A stretch of 64,000 nucleotides of DNA, from assembly GCA_009773395.1 (NCBI GenBank), contig WRPI01000005.1:62001-126000 (forward strand), read 5' to 3'. Below the pieces are notes generated by a model that was given only the letters and a program-made list of their open reading frames with translations, searched no databases and was not told the DNA's origin. Position 1 is the stretch's first letter. Each line of letters opens with the position of its first letter. Source of the stretch: Hyphomonadaceae bacterium (lineage in GTDB: Bacteria > Pseudomonadota > Alphaproteobacteria > Caulobacterales > Aquidulcibacteraceae). Both the position numbers and the translations under genes were made by a program. Below are positions 36,139 through 45,460 of this stretch, one piece after another.

Positions 36139-37047
36139 ATGTGGATTTTTCTATCAATAATAGCCTCGTTTTTACAGACTTTGCGCAACAGCTTCCAACG
36201 CGAAATAATGGTCGCTGCGGGGCCATGGATTGCCGCTTGGGTGCGGTTTGCGTTTGCGGTTCCGTTCACATTTGCTGTGTTGATGGCCTTGCTTTTGTAT
36301 CGTGGGCATTATGGCATTGCGCTTAGCCAGTATTTTTGGCTTAATGTTTTGGCGGGGTCATTATTTCAATTTTTGGCGTCGGCGGCATTTTTGCTTTCGA
36401 TGCGGTTTTCAAAATTCGCAATTGGCGTTGCGCTGCAACATAGCTCGATAATTGTGACTGCGGCTTTCGGTGTGTGGTTTTTGGGTGATAAATTGGTTTG
36501 GATTTCTTGGACTGGCCTTATTATCGCAACCCTTGGCATGGTAATGATTTCTTGGCCCGAGAAGAAATTGAACGCGAATTTTGATGTCAAAAGCGCACTT
36601 TTAAGCGGGCTATTTGGATTCACCTCGGGCGTATTTTTTGCGATTTGTTCCAATCAATTTCGTGCGGCCGTAAATGCTGTTGAGGGCAATCCGACGTTTT
36701 TCGCCAGCACATTAACGGTTCTGATAACCCAAATTTCGCAAGCAATTATATTGGGGGCAATTCTTTTTGTGGTGCAGCGCGAAGGAATGCGCATTGCGAT
36801 TGTCAGATGGCGCGACAGTTTGAAAGCTGGGGCAGGCGGTTCATCGGCCTCGATTGCTTGGTTTTTGGCGCTAGGTTTGGCGCCTGCGGCTTTGGTAAAA
36901 GCGGTGAATTTGGTGGTTGAAATACCATTGTCGGTAATTATGGGCGCGCAAAAGTTTAAGGAAAAACTTGGCGCAACAAAAATATTGGCATTATTTATGG
37001 TGGTAATCGGCGTATTAGTGGCGGTTTTGACGCCGTATTTGGCCTAA
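36139..37047 (+). CDS. EamA/DMT-family transporter
   Basis: I place the start at ATG 36139 (MWIFLSIIASFLQTLRN), where the first membrane segment begins; the frame extends to 36019 with unlikely residues. About 302 aa with ten membrane segments in two EamA halves (AAFLLSMRFSKFAIGVALQHSSI; GLAPAALVKAVNLVVEIPLSV). Drug/metabolite exporters of this family have broad substrates; the substrate is unknown. It is divergent from the SIMPL gene and its stop overlaps that of the response regulator. Confidence 0.8.
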   Translation: MWIFLSIIASFLQTLRNSFQREIMVAAGPWIAAWVRFAFAVPFTFAVLMALLLYRGHYGIALSQYFWLNVLAGSLFQFLASAAFLLSMRFSKFAIGVALQHSSIIVTAAFGVWFLGDKLVWISWTGLIIATLGMVMISWPEKKLNANFDVKSALLSGLFGFTSGVFFAICSNQFRAAVNAVEGNPTFFASTLTVLITQISQAIILGAILFVVQREGMRIAIVRWRDSLKAGAGGSSASIAWFLALGLAPAALVKAVNLVVEIPLSVIMGAQKFKEKLGATKILALFMVVIGVLVAVLTPYLA

Positions 37048-37841
37048 GCCGCGATGGCTTGATTTTCCATTTTTTCAATCATCGCCATAGTCGCCAATAA
37101 ATGCGCATTGCGAACTGCGGCGACCAAACCTTGCGCGCCAAATGGTTTATACAAAGCGGTGTCCGCGCCCAATTTAAGCGCATCGCTTAGCATTTCACCA
37201 TTGATGCCAGTCATGGCAACAATGCCAACGCCTGGCATATTTTCGCGGATAATTGGAATTGCCTCTTTTGGATCCATGCCTTCCATGTGAAGGTCGGTCA
37301 AAATAACATCAATATCAAGGGCATCACTAGTTTCAAATGCTTCTTCAATCGAATTTGCATGGGTAACCCGAAAGCCATTGGCTTCAAGCATTTTACGGCA
37401 AATCACGCACATGGTTTTGCTGTCATCAATAACCAAGACGTGTAATTTGCGACCACCATATTGCAACCGATGCGCCATTTCATCCAAAGTCGATTTCAGT
37501 TTTTCCCATTCAAATGGCTTTTGCAGCAAGAATTCTGCGCCATCGGCTTTTGCGAGCATCAAACTATTGCCTGAACTACCAGCTGCACCACCTGCGGTCA
37601 TCGCAATTACAGCCACTTCCGGGTTTGTTTCTTTGATCTTGCCGACTGTGCGGCCATCTTCGCAATCGGGTAAATAAAGGTCGGTGACAACTAGGTCGAT
37701 TGGTTGGCTTTTTAACGTGCCAATTGCCTGATTTAGGTTAAGCGCGGCAAACACTGTCCAGCCCGCCTTCATTATCATTTGCGACAAAATATTCGCCTGA
37801 GTGTGGCTATCTTCTATCAATAGGCATGTAAATTTTGGCAC
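37044..37841 (-). CDS. Response regulator with two receiver domains
   Basis: I prefer GTG 37841 (VPKFTCLLIEDSHTQAN) with GGGG seven bases upstream; ATG 37901 would add 20 residues. About 265 aa. First REC: LLIEDSHT, phospho-acceptor in VVTDLYLP, MTAG. Second REC: VLVIDDSKT, VILTDLHMEG, AMTG and KPF. No output domain is present, so it may act through protein contacts like CheY or as part of a phosphorelay. No histidine kinase is nearby. Confidence 0.9.
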   Translation of the reverse strand: MPKFTCLLIEDSHTQANILSQMIMKAGWTVFAALNLNQAIGTLKSQPIDLVVTDLYLPDCEDGRTVGKIKETNPEVAVIAMTAGGAAGSSGNSLMLAKADGAEFLLQKPFEWEKLKSTLDEMAHRLQYGGRKLHVLVIDDSKTMCVICRKMLEANGFRVTHANSIEEAFETSDALDIDVILTDLHMEGMDPKEAIPIIRENMPGVGIVAMTGINGEMLSDALKLGADTALYKPFGAQGLVAAVRNAHLLATMAMIEKMENQAIAA

Positions 37842-37969
37842 GAAATTACCCCATACAATTTTTGAGGCTATTATTGATATTTCTGCCTCTTTAATTTGCA
37901 TAACCTAATTTGGTTAATTTCGGATTTAATTACTTACGGGTATTGCGATGATATGGCCGCATATTGGCA

Positions 37970-38719
37970 TTATTTGGTTTTGGACGCGGGTTGATTGACG
38001 GCAACTGGTGGCGCAGCAACTGCCGCAGGCAAAATCGGCGGCGAATAAAACTTCACCATTGCCAATGAAATATTGCGCCCGACTCGTGCCAAATTAGCTT
38101 CGCGCGCTTCATTGTCACGCGGGCAAGTTTGTTCGCCACGGCCACCACTTGCGAAGCCCGAATTAAAGGCAATTATCAAAGGATCCCTAATATAATTTGC
38201 GCTTGGCGCTTCCATATCAAGCATGGTGGCCATTTTGGAGCGAAAAGTCTGATCTTGCTGGCCGACGCAACTTACACGCAAAGCGTGCAAAGCGCCAAAA
38301 ACGCGCGATAATTCGGTGAGGTTGGACAATTTTGCGGGGTCAATTTCACGCCTTCGATGCACAGTTTGCGCAATAATTGCCTGATGTTGTTCCTCGGGCT
38401 CAGTCCAAGTTTCAATATAGTCGGGCGTGCCAACGTCTTGCAGAGTGCGCCTCTTGGTGGTTTTTATTTCGCTTGGAACTTCACTTGCTAATGCTTCATC
38501 AAGCGGCAAATCTGGCGCGGGTGTTAATTCGTCGGCAGGAGCAGCGGGTTGAACCACGGCTTCATCCACTGCTTGCGGTGCGTCATTTTTCGGCGGCGGA
38601 TCTTCAACCAAAAGCGCTTTGTCTGGGTCAAATTGCGTAGTCGCAACTTGTGCCAATGCGCTGAAAGCACAAAGGCCCAAAACAGTTGCACATATGACAA
38701 GCAATTTTCGTTGTTTCAT
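37970..38719 (-). CDS. TIGR02301-family exported protein
   Basis: The ATG 38719 (MKQRKLLVICATVLGLCAF) fits a signal peptide ending ALAQ; ATG 38755 adds 12 residues. 249 aa. After a Pro/Ala/Asp-rich linker, the C-terminal part reads LTELSRVFGALHALRVSCVGQQDQTFRSKM by segments, then FNSGFASGG and a Cys (QTCPRDN), the pattern I know as TIGR02301 in alphaproteobacteria. Function unknown; probably periplasmic. Confidence 0.78.
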   Translation of the reverse strand: MKQRKLLVICATVLGLCAFSALAQVATTQFDPDKALLVEDPPPKNDAPQAVDEAVVQPAAPADELTPAPDLPLDEALASEVPSEIKTTKRRTLQDVGTPDYIETWTEPEEQHQAIIAQTVHRRREIDPAKLSNLTELSRVFGALHALRVSCVGQQDQTFRSKMATMLDMEAPSANYIRDPLIIAFNSGFASGGRGEQTCPRDNEAREANLARVGRNISLAMVKFYSPPILPAAVAAPPVAVNQPASKTK

Positions 38720-38788
38720 GTTCATTATTTCGTCATGGTTCGCATCAATAGTCAATAATATTGAAAATATCGTGTTGGGAAAATCAAA

Positions 38789-39460
38789 ATGTGTGGACGC
38801 TTTGCCGTAACTTTGCCGCCTGAAGCAATGGCCAGTTTGTTTGGCTCAGATGACAGGCCGAATTTTGCGCCAAATTATAATGTCGCCCCAACCCAAAAAG
38901 TGCCAATTGTTGCGATAGGCAAAGAAAATACACGGCGCATCATTATGGCGCGTTGGGGGCTTTTGCCCAATTGGATGGAAAAAGATCCTGAGGCTGGACC
39001 GATGTTTAATGCGCGCAGCGAAACTCTGGAAGTCAAACAATCGTTCAAAACCGCATTTGCCAAGCGGCGTTGCCTTATTCCTGCCGATGGTTTTTACGAA
39101 TGGAAGCGCGAAGGCAAAGCCCGCATCCCGTTTTTCATTTCGCGCGTCGACGCGGCACCGCTTGCATTTGCTGGCCTTTGGGAAATGAAGAAAAGCACAA
39201 ATGAAGGTGCAGAAGTGCTTATTTCCACAACCATTATTACCACTAACTCATCGCCCGAATTTGCTAATTTGCACGACAGATTTCCTGTTATTTTGGAAAA
39301 AGCGGATTGGGGAATATGGCTTGACGGGCTAACCCAAGCCCCGCGCTTGAAAAGCCTGCTTCACGCACCCAATAATGGTGTTATGCGCTTTCATAGGGTA
39401 AGTGACGATGTTAATAAGGTCGCAAATAATAATGAGAATTTGACCAAGGCAATTGGTTAA
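38789..39460 (+). CDS. yedK: SRAP/YedK-type abasic-site DNA-protein crosslinker
   Basis: 223 aa. It starts MCGRFAV, and the Cys2 exposed after Met removal forms the thiazolidine crosslink to abasic sites in ssDNA. Other signatures: APNYNVAPTQ, MARWGLLP, NARSETL, DGFYEWKR, and LHDRFPVIL with the catalytic His. It protects abasic sites during replication. It is followed after 9 bp by an MFS gene. Confidence 0.94.
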   Translation: MCGRFAVTLPPEAMASLFGSDDRPNFAPNYNVAPTQKVPIVAIGKENTRRIIMARWGLLPNWMEKDPEAGPMFNARSETLEVKQSFKTAFAKRRCLIPADGFYEWKREGKARIPFFISRVDAAPLAFAGLWEMKKSTNEGAEVLISTTIITTNSSPEFANLHDRFPVILEKADWGIWLDGLTQAPRLKSLLHAPNNGVMRFHRVSDDVNKVANNNENLTKAIG

Positions 39461-39469
39461 GGGGGAAAT

Positions 39470-40690
39470 ATGGCCAAGACCGAAGCGCGCGAAAAAATTC
39501 CTGCAAGTTTGTGGCTATTATTATTGGTGGTCGGCAGTGCTTACATGACCAGCCGTTATGATTTCCAGCTTTCAACCCTAACCATACCGCAATTCCAAGC
39601 CAGCCTTGGAATGAGTGACCAACAGGCGGCTTTTATGACTGGTTTGGTGAAATTAGGCGCAATTCCTGCCATTTTCATGGTTTTTTGGGCCGATAAAATT
39701 GGCCGCAAACCTGTGTTTTTATGGTCCATTATCGGTTTTTCCATCGCCGCAGTAATCGCATCACGCGCACAAAGCGCAAATGCACTTTTGCTCGGACTTT
39801 TTTTGACGCGGCTGTTCACAATGATTGGTGAATTATTGGCGATTGTTCTGATTGCCGAAGCCGCGCCGCCGAAATCACGAGCATATATGTTGGGGATTTT
39901 GGCAATTTGCGGGACTTTGGGCGATGCCACCGCGATTATTAGCTATGGCGCTTTGGGCGATATGAAGGATAGCTGGCGTTTGCTTTATCTTTTGGGCGCA
40001 ATTCCCGCAGTTTTGGTCATATTTTGGCGCAAAGCACTGAAAGAAAGCGATGCATTTGTCGCTGCCACTGCCGAACACAAAGCGCATCACCAAAGCATGA
40101 ATCCATTCCACGGCCTCAAAGCCAATTGGAAAACCATGGCAGGGATTTGCTTAGTATTGTTCCTATTCTGGATTCCAGTTTCACCCGCCTTAAGCCTATT
40201 ATCAAAACATTTGCAGAGTGATGTTGGCTGGACACAAGCTGGGGTTTCGACTTTGCAAATGGGCGCAGGAATGATGGGTTTCGTTGGCAATAGTGTCGGC
40301 GGTTATTTAAGCGATAGAATTGGCCGTAAAATCGTTGGCGGCGGTGGAATATTGCTAACTGGCCTTGGCCTTGCGGGGGTGTATTTCTTTGCTAGCACGC
40401 CATTTATTGCGGGCTTTTATGCTGTGGCTTTGCTCGGTTGGTTTGCGACTTTGGTCGCTACCCGCGCCATTACGACTGAAAGTTTTGCTACTGAAGCAAG
40501 AGCAACCGCCACTGGCACTGCCGAAATTGCGGCATCAAGCGCGGCTTTTGCCGGCAATGTATTAGTGGCACAGCTTATTCCATTGGCTGGAAATACGGGC
40601 AATGCGATTTTATGGCTAACCCCAATTGTCGTGCTTTGCTTTTGCGCGTTCTTGTTCTTGAAAGAAACCAAAGGCCGCGCGATGACGTAA
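39470..40690 (+). CDS. MFS transporter (sugar-porter-like)
   Basis: 406 aa with twelve predicted membrane segments. MFS motif ADKIGRKPVFLWS after the second segment (DxxGRR type) and SDRIGRKIVGG after the eighth are both present. Ribosome binding site GGGGG. The substrate is not predictable. It starts 9 bp after the SRAP gene, so the two may be cotranscribed, though a functional tie is not evident. Confidence 0.88.
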   Translation: MAKTEAREKIPASLWLLLLVVGSAYMTSRYDFQLSTLTIPQFQASLGMSDQQAAFMTGLVKLGAIPAIFMVFWADKIGRKPVFLWSIIGFSIAAVIASRAQSANALLLGLFLTRLFTMIGELLAIVLIAEAAPPKSRAYMLGILAICGTLGDATAIISYGALGDMKDSWRLLYLLGAIPAVLVIFWRKALKESDAFVAATAEHKAHHQSMNPFHGLKANWKTMAGICLVLFLFWIPVSPALSLLSKHLQSDVGWTQAGVSTLQMGAGMMGFVGNSVGGYLSDRIGRKIVGGGGILLTGLGLAGVYFFASTPFIAGFYAVALLGWFATLVATRAITTESFATEARATATGTAEIAASSAAFAGNVLVAQLIPLAGNTGNAILWLTPIVVLCFCAFLFLKETKGRAMT

Positions 40691-40713
40691 ATATCAAGGT
40701 CCTATAATATCAC

Positions 40714-40742
40714 TTGACATAATTTTTCAGTTCGCTTAAATA
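40714..40742 (+). promoter_or_regulatory. Strong promoter of the ArsR/AHSA1 operon (leaderless)
   Basis: TTGACA (40714-40719), 17 bp, TAAATA (40737-40742), nearly ideal. The ATG at 40752 is only ten bases after the -10 box, so the transcript should start about at the first codon. No ribosome binding site is seen. Confidence 0.7.
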
Positions 40743-40751
40743 CTGCACCAA

Positions 40752-41111
40752 ATGGTTCAGTATTCTCAATCTCACTTTGACACTAGTTTTGCCGCGCTTT
40801 CCGACGCAACGAGGCGCGGTGTTTTGGAACAGCTAGGGCGCGCAGATGCGTCAATTACGGATTTGGCTTCGCAGTTTCACATGACTTTGACTGGCATGAA
40901 GAAGCATGTCGGCATTTTGGAACAAATTGGGCTGGTGACGACGGAAAAAATTGGCCGAGTTAGAACCTGCAAACTTGGCCAGCGTCGACTTGAAGAAGAA
41001 GCAGCATGGATAGAAAATTACCGCAAAATTTGGGCAGCGCGCTTTGATGCTCTCGATTTGATTGTTGACGAATTGAAATACACGGAGAAATTAAATGAAC
41101 CAAAAAAATGA
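40752..41111 (+). CDS. ArsR-family regulator
   Basis: 119 aa winged-helix protein: FDTSFAALSDATRRGVLEQLGRA (start of the ArsR fold), TDLASQFHMTLTGMKKHVGIL (recognition helix), VTTEKIGRVRTCKLGQ (wing). No clear metal-binding Cys pair, so it belongs to the variant group paired with AHSA1 proteins. It overlaps the AHSA1 gene by 17 bp. The protein probably represses its own operon. Confidence 0.9.
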   Translation: MVQYSQSHFDTSFAALSDATRRGVLEQLGRADASITDLASQFHMTLTGMKKHVGILEQIGLVTTEKIGRVRTCKLGQRRLEEEAAWIENYRKIWAARFDALDLIVDELKYTEKLNEPKK

Positions 41112-41583
41112 CAATAAAACAACAACTGAACGCAAGTCGGATTTAGAACTTGTCGCGACTCGCACTTTCGATGCATTGCCGCACATTGTTTTCAAGGCTT
41201 GGACCACACCGGAGCTGTTCATACGGTGGTGGGTGCCAAAATCAGGCGGCATGACCTTAATTTCGTGCGAAATGGATGTTCGGCTTGGCGGCGGATATAG
41301 CCTTGAATTCGGCCATCCAGCTTTCGATAAGCCCATGATTTTCTTTGGCAAATATATTGAAGTAACACCAAATCAACGCCTTGCCTGGACTAATGAGGAA
41401 AGCGACGAAGGTCCATTGACCGTTGTTACGTTCGAGGAAAAAGACGGTCAAACGCTGCTGACCCTCACAGAAACCTATCCCACCAAACAAGCTCTCGAAG
41501 CATCGCTTGGCGGCATCGAAGCCGCGGCGGAGCAATTCGAACAATTAGACGCTATTTTATTGGGTTTATGTGTGGGAGAATAG
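41095..41583 (+). CDS. AHSA1/SRPBCC-domain protein
   Basis: 162 aa. START-like fold: ATRTFDALPHIVFKAWTTPELFIRWW, EMDVRLGGGYSLEF, PNQRLAWTNEES, and a C-terminal helix YPTKQALEASLGGIEAAAEQF. These ligand-binding domains usually pair with an ArsR regulator, as here. Ligand not known. Confidence 0.9.
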   Translation: MNQKNDNKTTTERKSDLELVATRTFDALPHIVFKAWTTPELFIRWWVPKSGGMTLISCEMDVRLGGGYSLEFGHPAFDKPMIFFGKYIEVTPNQRLAWTNEESDEGPLTVVTFEEKDGQTLLTLTETYPTKQALEASLGGIEAAAEQFEQLDAILLGLCVGE

Positions 41584-41625
41584 CAAATCAGCTTGAATAT
41601 CGAGTTAGCGCGTCGGACGAATTTT

Positions 41626-43023
41626 CTAAACCAAAACCCGTGGATTCAAAATATTATTTGGATCCATCAACGCTTTGATTTTGCGCATCAAACTAAGTTG
41701 TGCGCTCGGTTCGCGCGCTAAAAACTCATCGCGTTTGGCGACACCAATTCCATGTTCGGCGGAAATTGAGCCGCCAAGGCCAATTGCAATGTTGTTTATT
41801 TCATGGGAAATCGAGGGTATGAATTTACGATATTCGTCATCATGCATTTCAATGGGGCGCAAAACATCATAATGTATATTGCCGTCGCCAATATGCCCAA
41901 ACGCGGCAATACGTACATTGGGAACAATTTTATTTGCGCCCATTTCGGCCAGTTTCATAAATTCACTAACGGCGGATATCGGCACCGAAATATCGTGCTT
42001 TGCCGCAAGGCCTTCAGGCTTTTGGGCGGCACTCATGCCTTCTCGAAGCTGCCAAAATGCTTCAAATTGCGCGATATTTTGTGAAATCGCAACTTCGCCA
42101 AACAAGCCTTCACCTAACAAAGCCATGAGCGCATTTTCGCAATTCTGGGTATCAGCGGCGCATTCAAATTCAATTAGCGCTGTAAAGGGCGCAATCTTGG
42201 ACAATGGATTCTTTGAGCCGACAAGATTTTTTAACCCATATTCAAAAGCTTGGCAGTTCATAATTTCAAACGCCGATACTGCGCCCGTTTCATTTTCAAG
42301 TCTGCGCAACGCATTTATTGCATCCTCAACTTTATCCAAGCTCGCCATTGCCGCAAACACATTGCGCGCGCTCGGCACTAATTTAAGGCAGGCAGCAGTG
42401 ACAATTCCCAATGTGCCTTCGGCGCCAATAATTAGTTGTTTCAAATCATAGCCACTATTATCTTTGCGCAGCGGGCTTAGTTCGCGCATGATTTCACCAT
42501 TAGGCAATACCACTTCAAGCCCCATAATTTGATTTCGCATCATACCATAGCGGCGAACACGGACACCGCCGGCATTGGTCGAAATGAGCCCACCAATGGT
42601 TGCCGAACCATTTGATGCCAAAGAAACAGGAAATTGGCGGTCGATATTTTTTACCGCCGCATGGACGTTTGCCAGCACAACACCGGCTTCGGCAATAATG
42701 CTATCGTCAGCTTCATTGATGGCACGGATAGCGTCCATGCGTTTAAGACTAAGCAAAACCTCGCCAAAAGGAATTTGCGCACCAACCAATCCCGTATTGC
42801 CGCCTTGAGTGCAAATCGCAAATTTTTCCTCATCTGCCAATTTTACGATTGCGCTAATTTCTTGTGCGCTTTTTGGCATTAACATCATTGGCGTATGGCC
42901 AAAATATTTCCCACGCCATTCGGATAAATGCGGTGCGATAATGTCAGGGTCAGTGGTGGAGCCATTTGCTCCCACAATATTGTGCAATTTTTCAATTGTA
43001 TTTAAGCCTATTGGTTTGCTCAT
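41626..43023 (-). CDS. FAD-linked 2-hydroxyacid dehydrogenase (D-2-hydroxyglutarate/D-lactate type)
   Basis: 465 aa. N-terminal FAD-binding PCMH domain: CTQGGNTGLVGAQIPFGEVLLSLKRMDAI by segments, VSLASNGSATIGGLISTNAGGVRVRRYG and GAEGTLGIVTAACLKL; C-terminal FAD-oxidase domain with AFGHIGDGNIHYDV and GGSISAEHGIGVAKRD. The enzyme oxidises D-2-hydroxyglutarate or D-lactate; which is not clear. The start overlaps the stop of the nitroreductase gene by ATGA. Confidence 0.9.
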   Translation of the reverse strand: MSKPIGLNTIEKLHNIVGANGSTTDPDIIAPHLSEWRGKYFGHTPMMLMPKSAQEISAIVKLADEEKFAICTQGGNTGLVGAQIPFGEVLLSLKRMDAIRAINEADDSIIAEAGVVLANVHAAVKNIDRQFPVSLASNGSATIGGLISTNAGGVRVRRYGMMRNQIMGLEVVLPNGEIMRELSPLRKDNSGYDLKQLIIGAEGTLGIVTAACLKLVPSARNVFAAMASLDKVEDAINALRRLENETGAVSAFEIMNCQAFEYGLKNLVGSKNPLSKIAPFTALIEFECAADTQNCENALMALLGEGLFGEVAISQNIAQFEAFWQLREGMSAAQKPEGLAAKHDISVPISAVSEFMKLAEMGANKIVPNVRIAAFGHIGDGNIHYDVLRPIEMHDDEYRKFIPSISHEINNIAIGLGGSISAEHGIGVAKRDEFLAREPSAQLSLMRKIKALMDPNNILNPRVLV

Positions 43024-43652
43024 TTATCGTTCCAATATTCAAAAATATCATCCAAATTCGGGCGTGGTCGCTCGGTTGGCGCGATTTGGGTTTTGCCAAT
43101 ATAAAATAGACCAGCTATTTTTTCATGCGGCTTGGCGCCGATTATTGCCGATGCTTCATTGTCATAAATAGGCCATTCTGAAAGCCAATTGGCGCTGTAA
43201 CCAAAACCATGACACGCCAGCATGAGTGAAAACCCCAAAGCGCCGGCGGATAATTCCTGTTCCCAAATTGTGGCTTTGGGGTGGGCTCTTGGTGAATGAA
43301 CAATCGCCAAAACAAGTGGTGCGCGTTCAAAGCGGGTTTGTTCTAACGCCAATTGGGCGGCGTCCATTTTATCGCCTCTAGCTACCAATATTTGCGCCAG
43401 TTTGCGCCCCAAAATTCCACGATTTTCGCCGTCAATGGCTATAAAACGCCATGGCACTGCTTTACCGTGATCGGGAACTCTGACTGCGACTTTCAAAATG
43501 TCGGGCAATTCCTCGGCACTTGGCGCAATCGCATTTTGTAAATCTACTATTTTTGGTGAACGCCTTGAGGTCAAAGCGTCAATAAATTGCTGATTTTGGG
43601 CGGGAAGCGGCAGTGCGCTGTCAACAATAGGGAAGTTAGGGAGGATTTTCAT
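43020..43652 (-). CDS. Nitroreductase-family protein (YdjA-like)
   Basis: 210 aa FMN-binding family: TSRRSPKIVDL, DHGKAVPWRFIAIDG, and the late ACHGFGYSANWLSEWPIYD and GLFYIGKTQIAPTERPRP. YdjA-type proteins are small nitroreductase-like enzymes with unclear natural substrates. ATGA overlap with the downstream FAD-linked dehydrogenase gene suggests one operon. Confidence 0.88.
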   Translation of the reverse strand: MKILPNFPIVDSALPLPAQNQQFIDALTSRRSPKIVDLQNAIAPSAEELPDILKVAVRVPDHGKAVPWRFIAIDGENRGILGRKLAQILVARGDKMDAAQLALEQTRFERAPLVLAIVHSPRAHPKATIWEQELSAGALGFSLMLACHGFGYSANWLSEWPIYDNEASAIIGAKPHEKIAGLFYIGKTQIAPTERPRPNLDDIFEYWNDK

Positions 43653-43779
43653 TTATTCTTAGTCCAATTTAGGGATAATTTCTCAATTCACAATTTTGAA
43701 GATTTATTTTTGGATTGCGAGTTGATTTCTTACCATTTAAGCTCCATTTATGCTATAGAAACCAAATGGGATATCGAAA

Positions 43780-44652
43780 ATGAACGCACAACAAGCACCG
43801 ACTTCGTCTTTAGCCTTGGTTTCAAAACGCGAACTTCAAGTTTCGAGCCAAACTTCGGTTTGGGCAATGATGCGCGATGAAGCCGCAAAGGCGGCGCAGC
43901 AAGAACCAAATCTTGCAAGTTTCCTTCACGCGACAATATTAAACCACGCCAATTTGGCCGATGCTTTGGCCTATCATTTGGCGCAAAAATTGGGCGGGGC
44001 GGACATGAACTCGCTGCAATTGCGCGAAGTTTGTGCCGAAGTCTATAAAGCCAATCCCGACCATGTTTTGAATTGCGAAGCCGATATCGAAGCGGTAGTG
44101 ACGCGCGATCCCGCTTGCCATACTTATTTGCAACCGTTCTTGTATTTCAAAGGTTTCGCCGCGCTTCAAGCTTACCGTGTGGCCCACCATTTATGGCAAA
44201 ATGGCCGCGAGTTTATGGCGCTCTATTTGCAAAGCCGGGTCTCGGAATTATTACAAGTCGATATTCACCCCGCCGCAAAAATGGGCAAAGGCATTTTTAT
44301 AGATCACGCGACTGGCATAGTGATTGGCGAAACCGCAATTGTTGGTGACAATGTTTCGATTTTACACAGCGTCACTTTGGGCGGAACTGGCAAAATCGGT
44401 GGCGATCGCCACCCTAAAATTGGCAACGGAGTTTTGATTGGTGCGGGCGCCAAAGTGCTTGGCAATATTGTAATCGGCAATAATGCACGAATTGCGGCGG
44501 GATCATTGGTCTTAAAAGCGGTGGACTGCGGTGACACAGTGGCCGGAATTCCTGCTGTTGTGGTCAAATCCAATTCAGTCGAATGTTGCGCCGAAACCAT
44601 GAATCAAGTGTTCGAATGCTGCGACGTCGCAACGTTTGACCCTGGACTATAA
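43780..44652 (+). CDS. cysE: Serine O-acetyltransferase
   Basis: 290 aa. N-terminal helical domain (VWAMMRDEAAKAAQQEP; HNHI-type region), then hexapeptide left-handed beta helix: HPAAKMGKGIFIDHATGIVIGETAIVGDNVSIL by segments, HPKIGNGVLIGAGAKVLGN, and the flexible C-terminus. The catalytic His-Asp (FIDHATG) is present. It makes O-acetylserine for cysteine synthesis. A perfect terminator hairpin lies downstream. Confidence 0.95.
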   Translation: MNAQQAPTSSLALVSKRELQVSSQTSVWAMMRDEAAKAAQQEPNLASFLHATILNHANLADALAYHLAQKLGGADMNSLQLREVCAEVYKANPDHVLNCEADIEAVVTRDPACHTYLQPFLYFKGFAALQAYRVAHHLWQNGREFMALYLQSRVSELLQVDIHPAAKMGKGIFIDHATGIVIGETAIVGDNVSILHSVTLGGTGKIGGDRHPKIGNGVLIGAGAKVLGNIVIGNNARIAAGSLVLKAVDCGDTVAGIPAVVVKSNSVECCAETMNQVFECCDVATFDPGL

Positions 44653-44712
44653 GCGCTCAAATCGCCGCCTTCGGCCTTCGGCCTCACTTAGCGATTTGGA
44701 TTCAAGCGGACA

Positions 44713-44746
44713 ATAAAAAGCAAAAAGCGTCGTTTTTGCTTTTTAT
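44713..44746. terminator. Rho-independent terminator after cysE
   Basis: Perfect 14-bp stem ATAAAAAGCAAAAA with its complement and a six-base loop GCGTCG. The stem's A-rich and T-rich arms allow action in both directions. It lies 60 bp past cysE and before parD. Confidence 0.8.
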
Positions 44747-44881
44747 CGACTTTATGCTTTAGATATTAAGATAACACAGTGGTTTATCTGTTCACGGCCA
44801 AATATATTTTGGATTGTGTCAAATTTAATTTACTATTGCAAAAATAAGAAAGCGACTTAGAATTAGGCTTTGGAGCGTGCG

Positions 44882-45148
44882 ATGAATGTAATCCGTAAAA
44901 TTGAACTTACCGAAGCGCAGGCGGCATGGCTTGATAAAGAAATTGCAAATGGCAATATCATCAGTTAAGCAGCGCTTTTAGAAGAAGCAATCACCGAACG
45001 AATTCACCAACAAAATATGCAAAACCCGAATTATCTTGATTGGTTAGAAGCTGAATTGCAAAAAGGCCTTGATAGCGGAATAAGCGGCCGAAACCCGTCG
45101 CAAATTCGTGCAGATGCTCGGCAAAAAGTGATGAAAATGAATGGCTAG
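44882..45148 (+). pseudogene. parD: ParD-like antitoxin with in-frame TAA
   Basis: ATG 44882 encodes MNVIRKIELTEAQAAWLDKE...NIIS, then TAA (44966-44968), then AALLEEAITERIHQQN and on to TAG 45148. Both halves lie in one frame and together fit a CC2985/ParD-type antitoxin (ribbon-helix-helix start, helical C-terminus with RADARQKV). The stop replaces what would be a residue after IIS. The last 8 bp overlap the ParE gene. Translation could reinitiate, but a full antitoxin seems lost. Confidence 0.75.
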
Positions 45149-45416
45149 TTTTATATTATCTGAATTAGCGGATTTAGATTTTGAAGAAATTGCAATTTAT
45201 AGTGAAATCAATTTTGGAAAGAAAATCGCCGATAAATATTTGGATGGCCTAGATAGGTGCTTTGAATCTATTGCAAATGACCCGTTACAATTTCCAATTG
45301 CTGAAACCAAAAGCGGTGTCTTTATAAAATGTGTTTATAAATCCCACGCTATTTATTTCAAAATAAATATCTAAAATGTTTTAATCGTGCGGATTATCGG
45401 CACGCAGGATTTTTGA
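45141..45416 (+). pseudogene. parE: ParE-type toxin with premature TAA
   Basis: ATG 45141 gives 77 aa (MASFILSELADLDFEEIAIY...KCVYKSHAIYFKINI) and stops at TAA 45372. In the same frame the text continues NVLIVRIIGTQDF and stops at 45416, exactly the expected last beta strand of ParE (VLIVRILG.QDF). I infer that the TAA is a nonsense mutation removing the C-terminal strand. The whole ParDE pair is therefore probably inactive. Confidence 0.75.
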
Positions 45417-45460
45417 CAATTCAGCTTGAACTTTGGCTCAAACCAAAGTTATTAAAGCAA

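Noticed and set aside
35769-36326. 185-codon frame opposite the SIMPL gene
   Set aside because: Antisense shadow of the SIMPL protein running into the transporter in another frame.
44882-45416. Alternative genetic code or programmed read-through at TAA in ParDE
   Set aside because: TAA serves as normal stop for many genes here (for example ddl, ilvC); nonsense decay is simpler.
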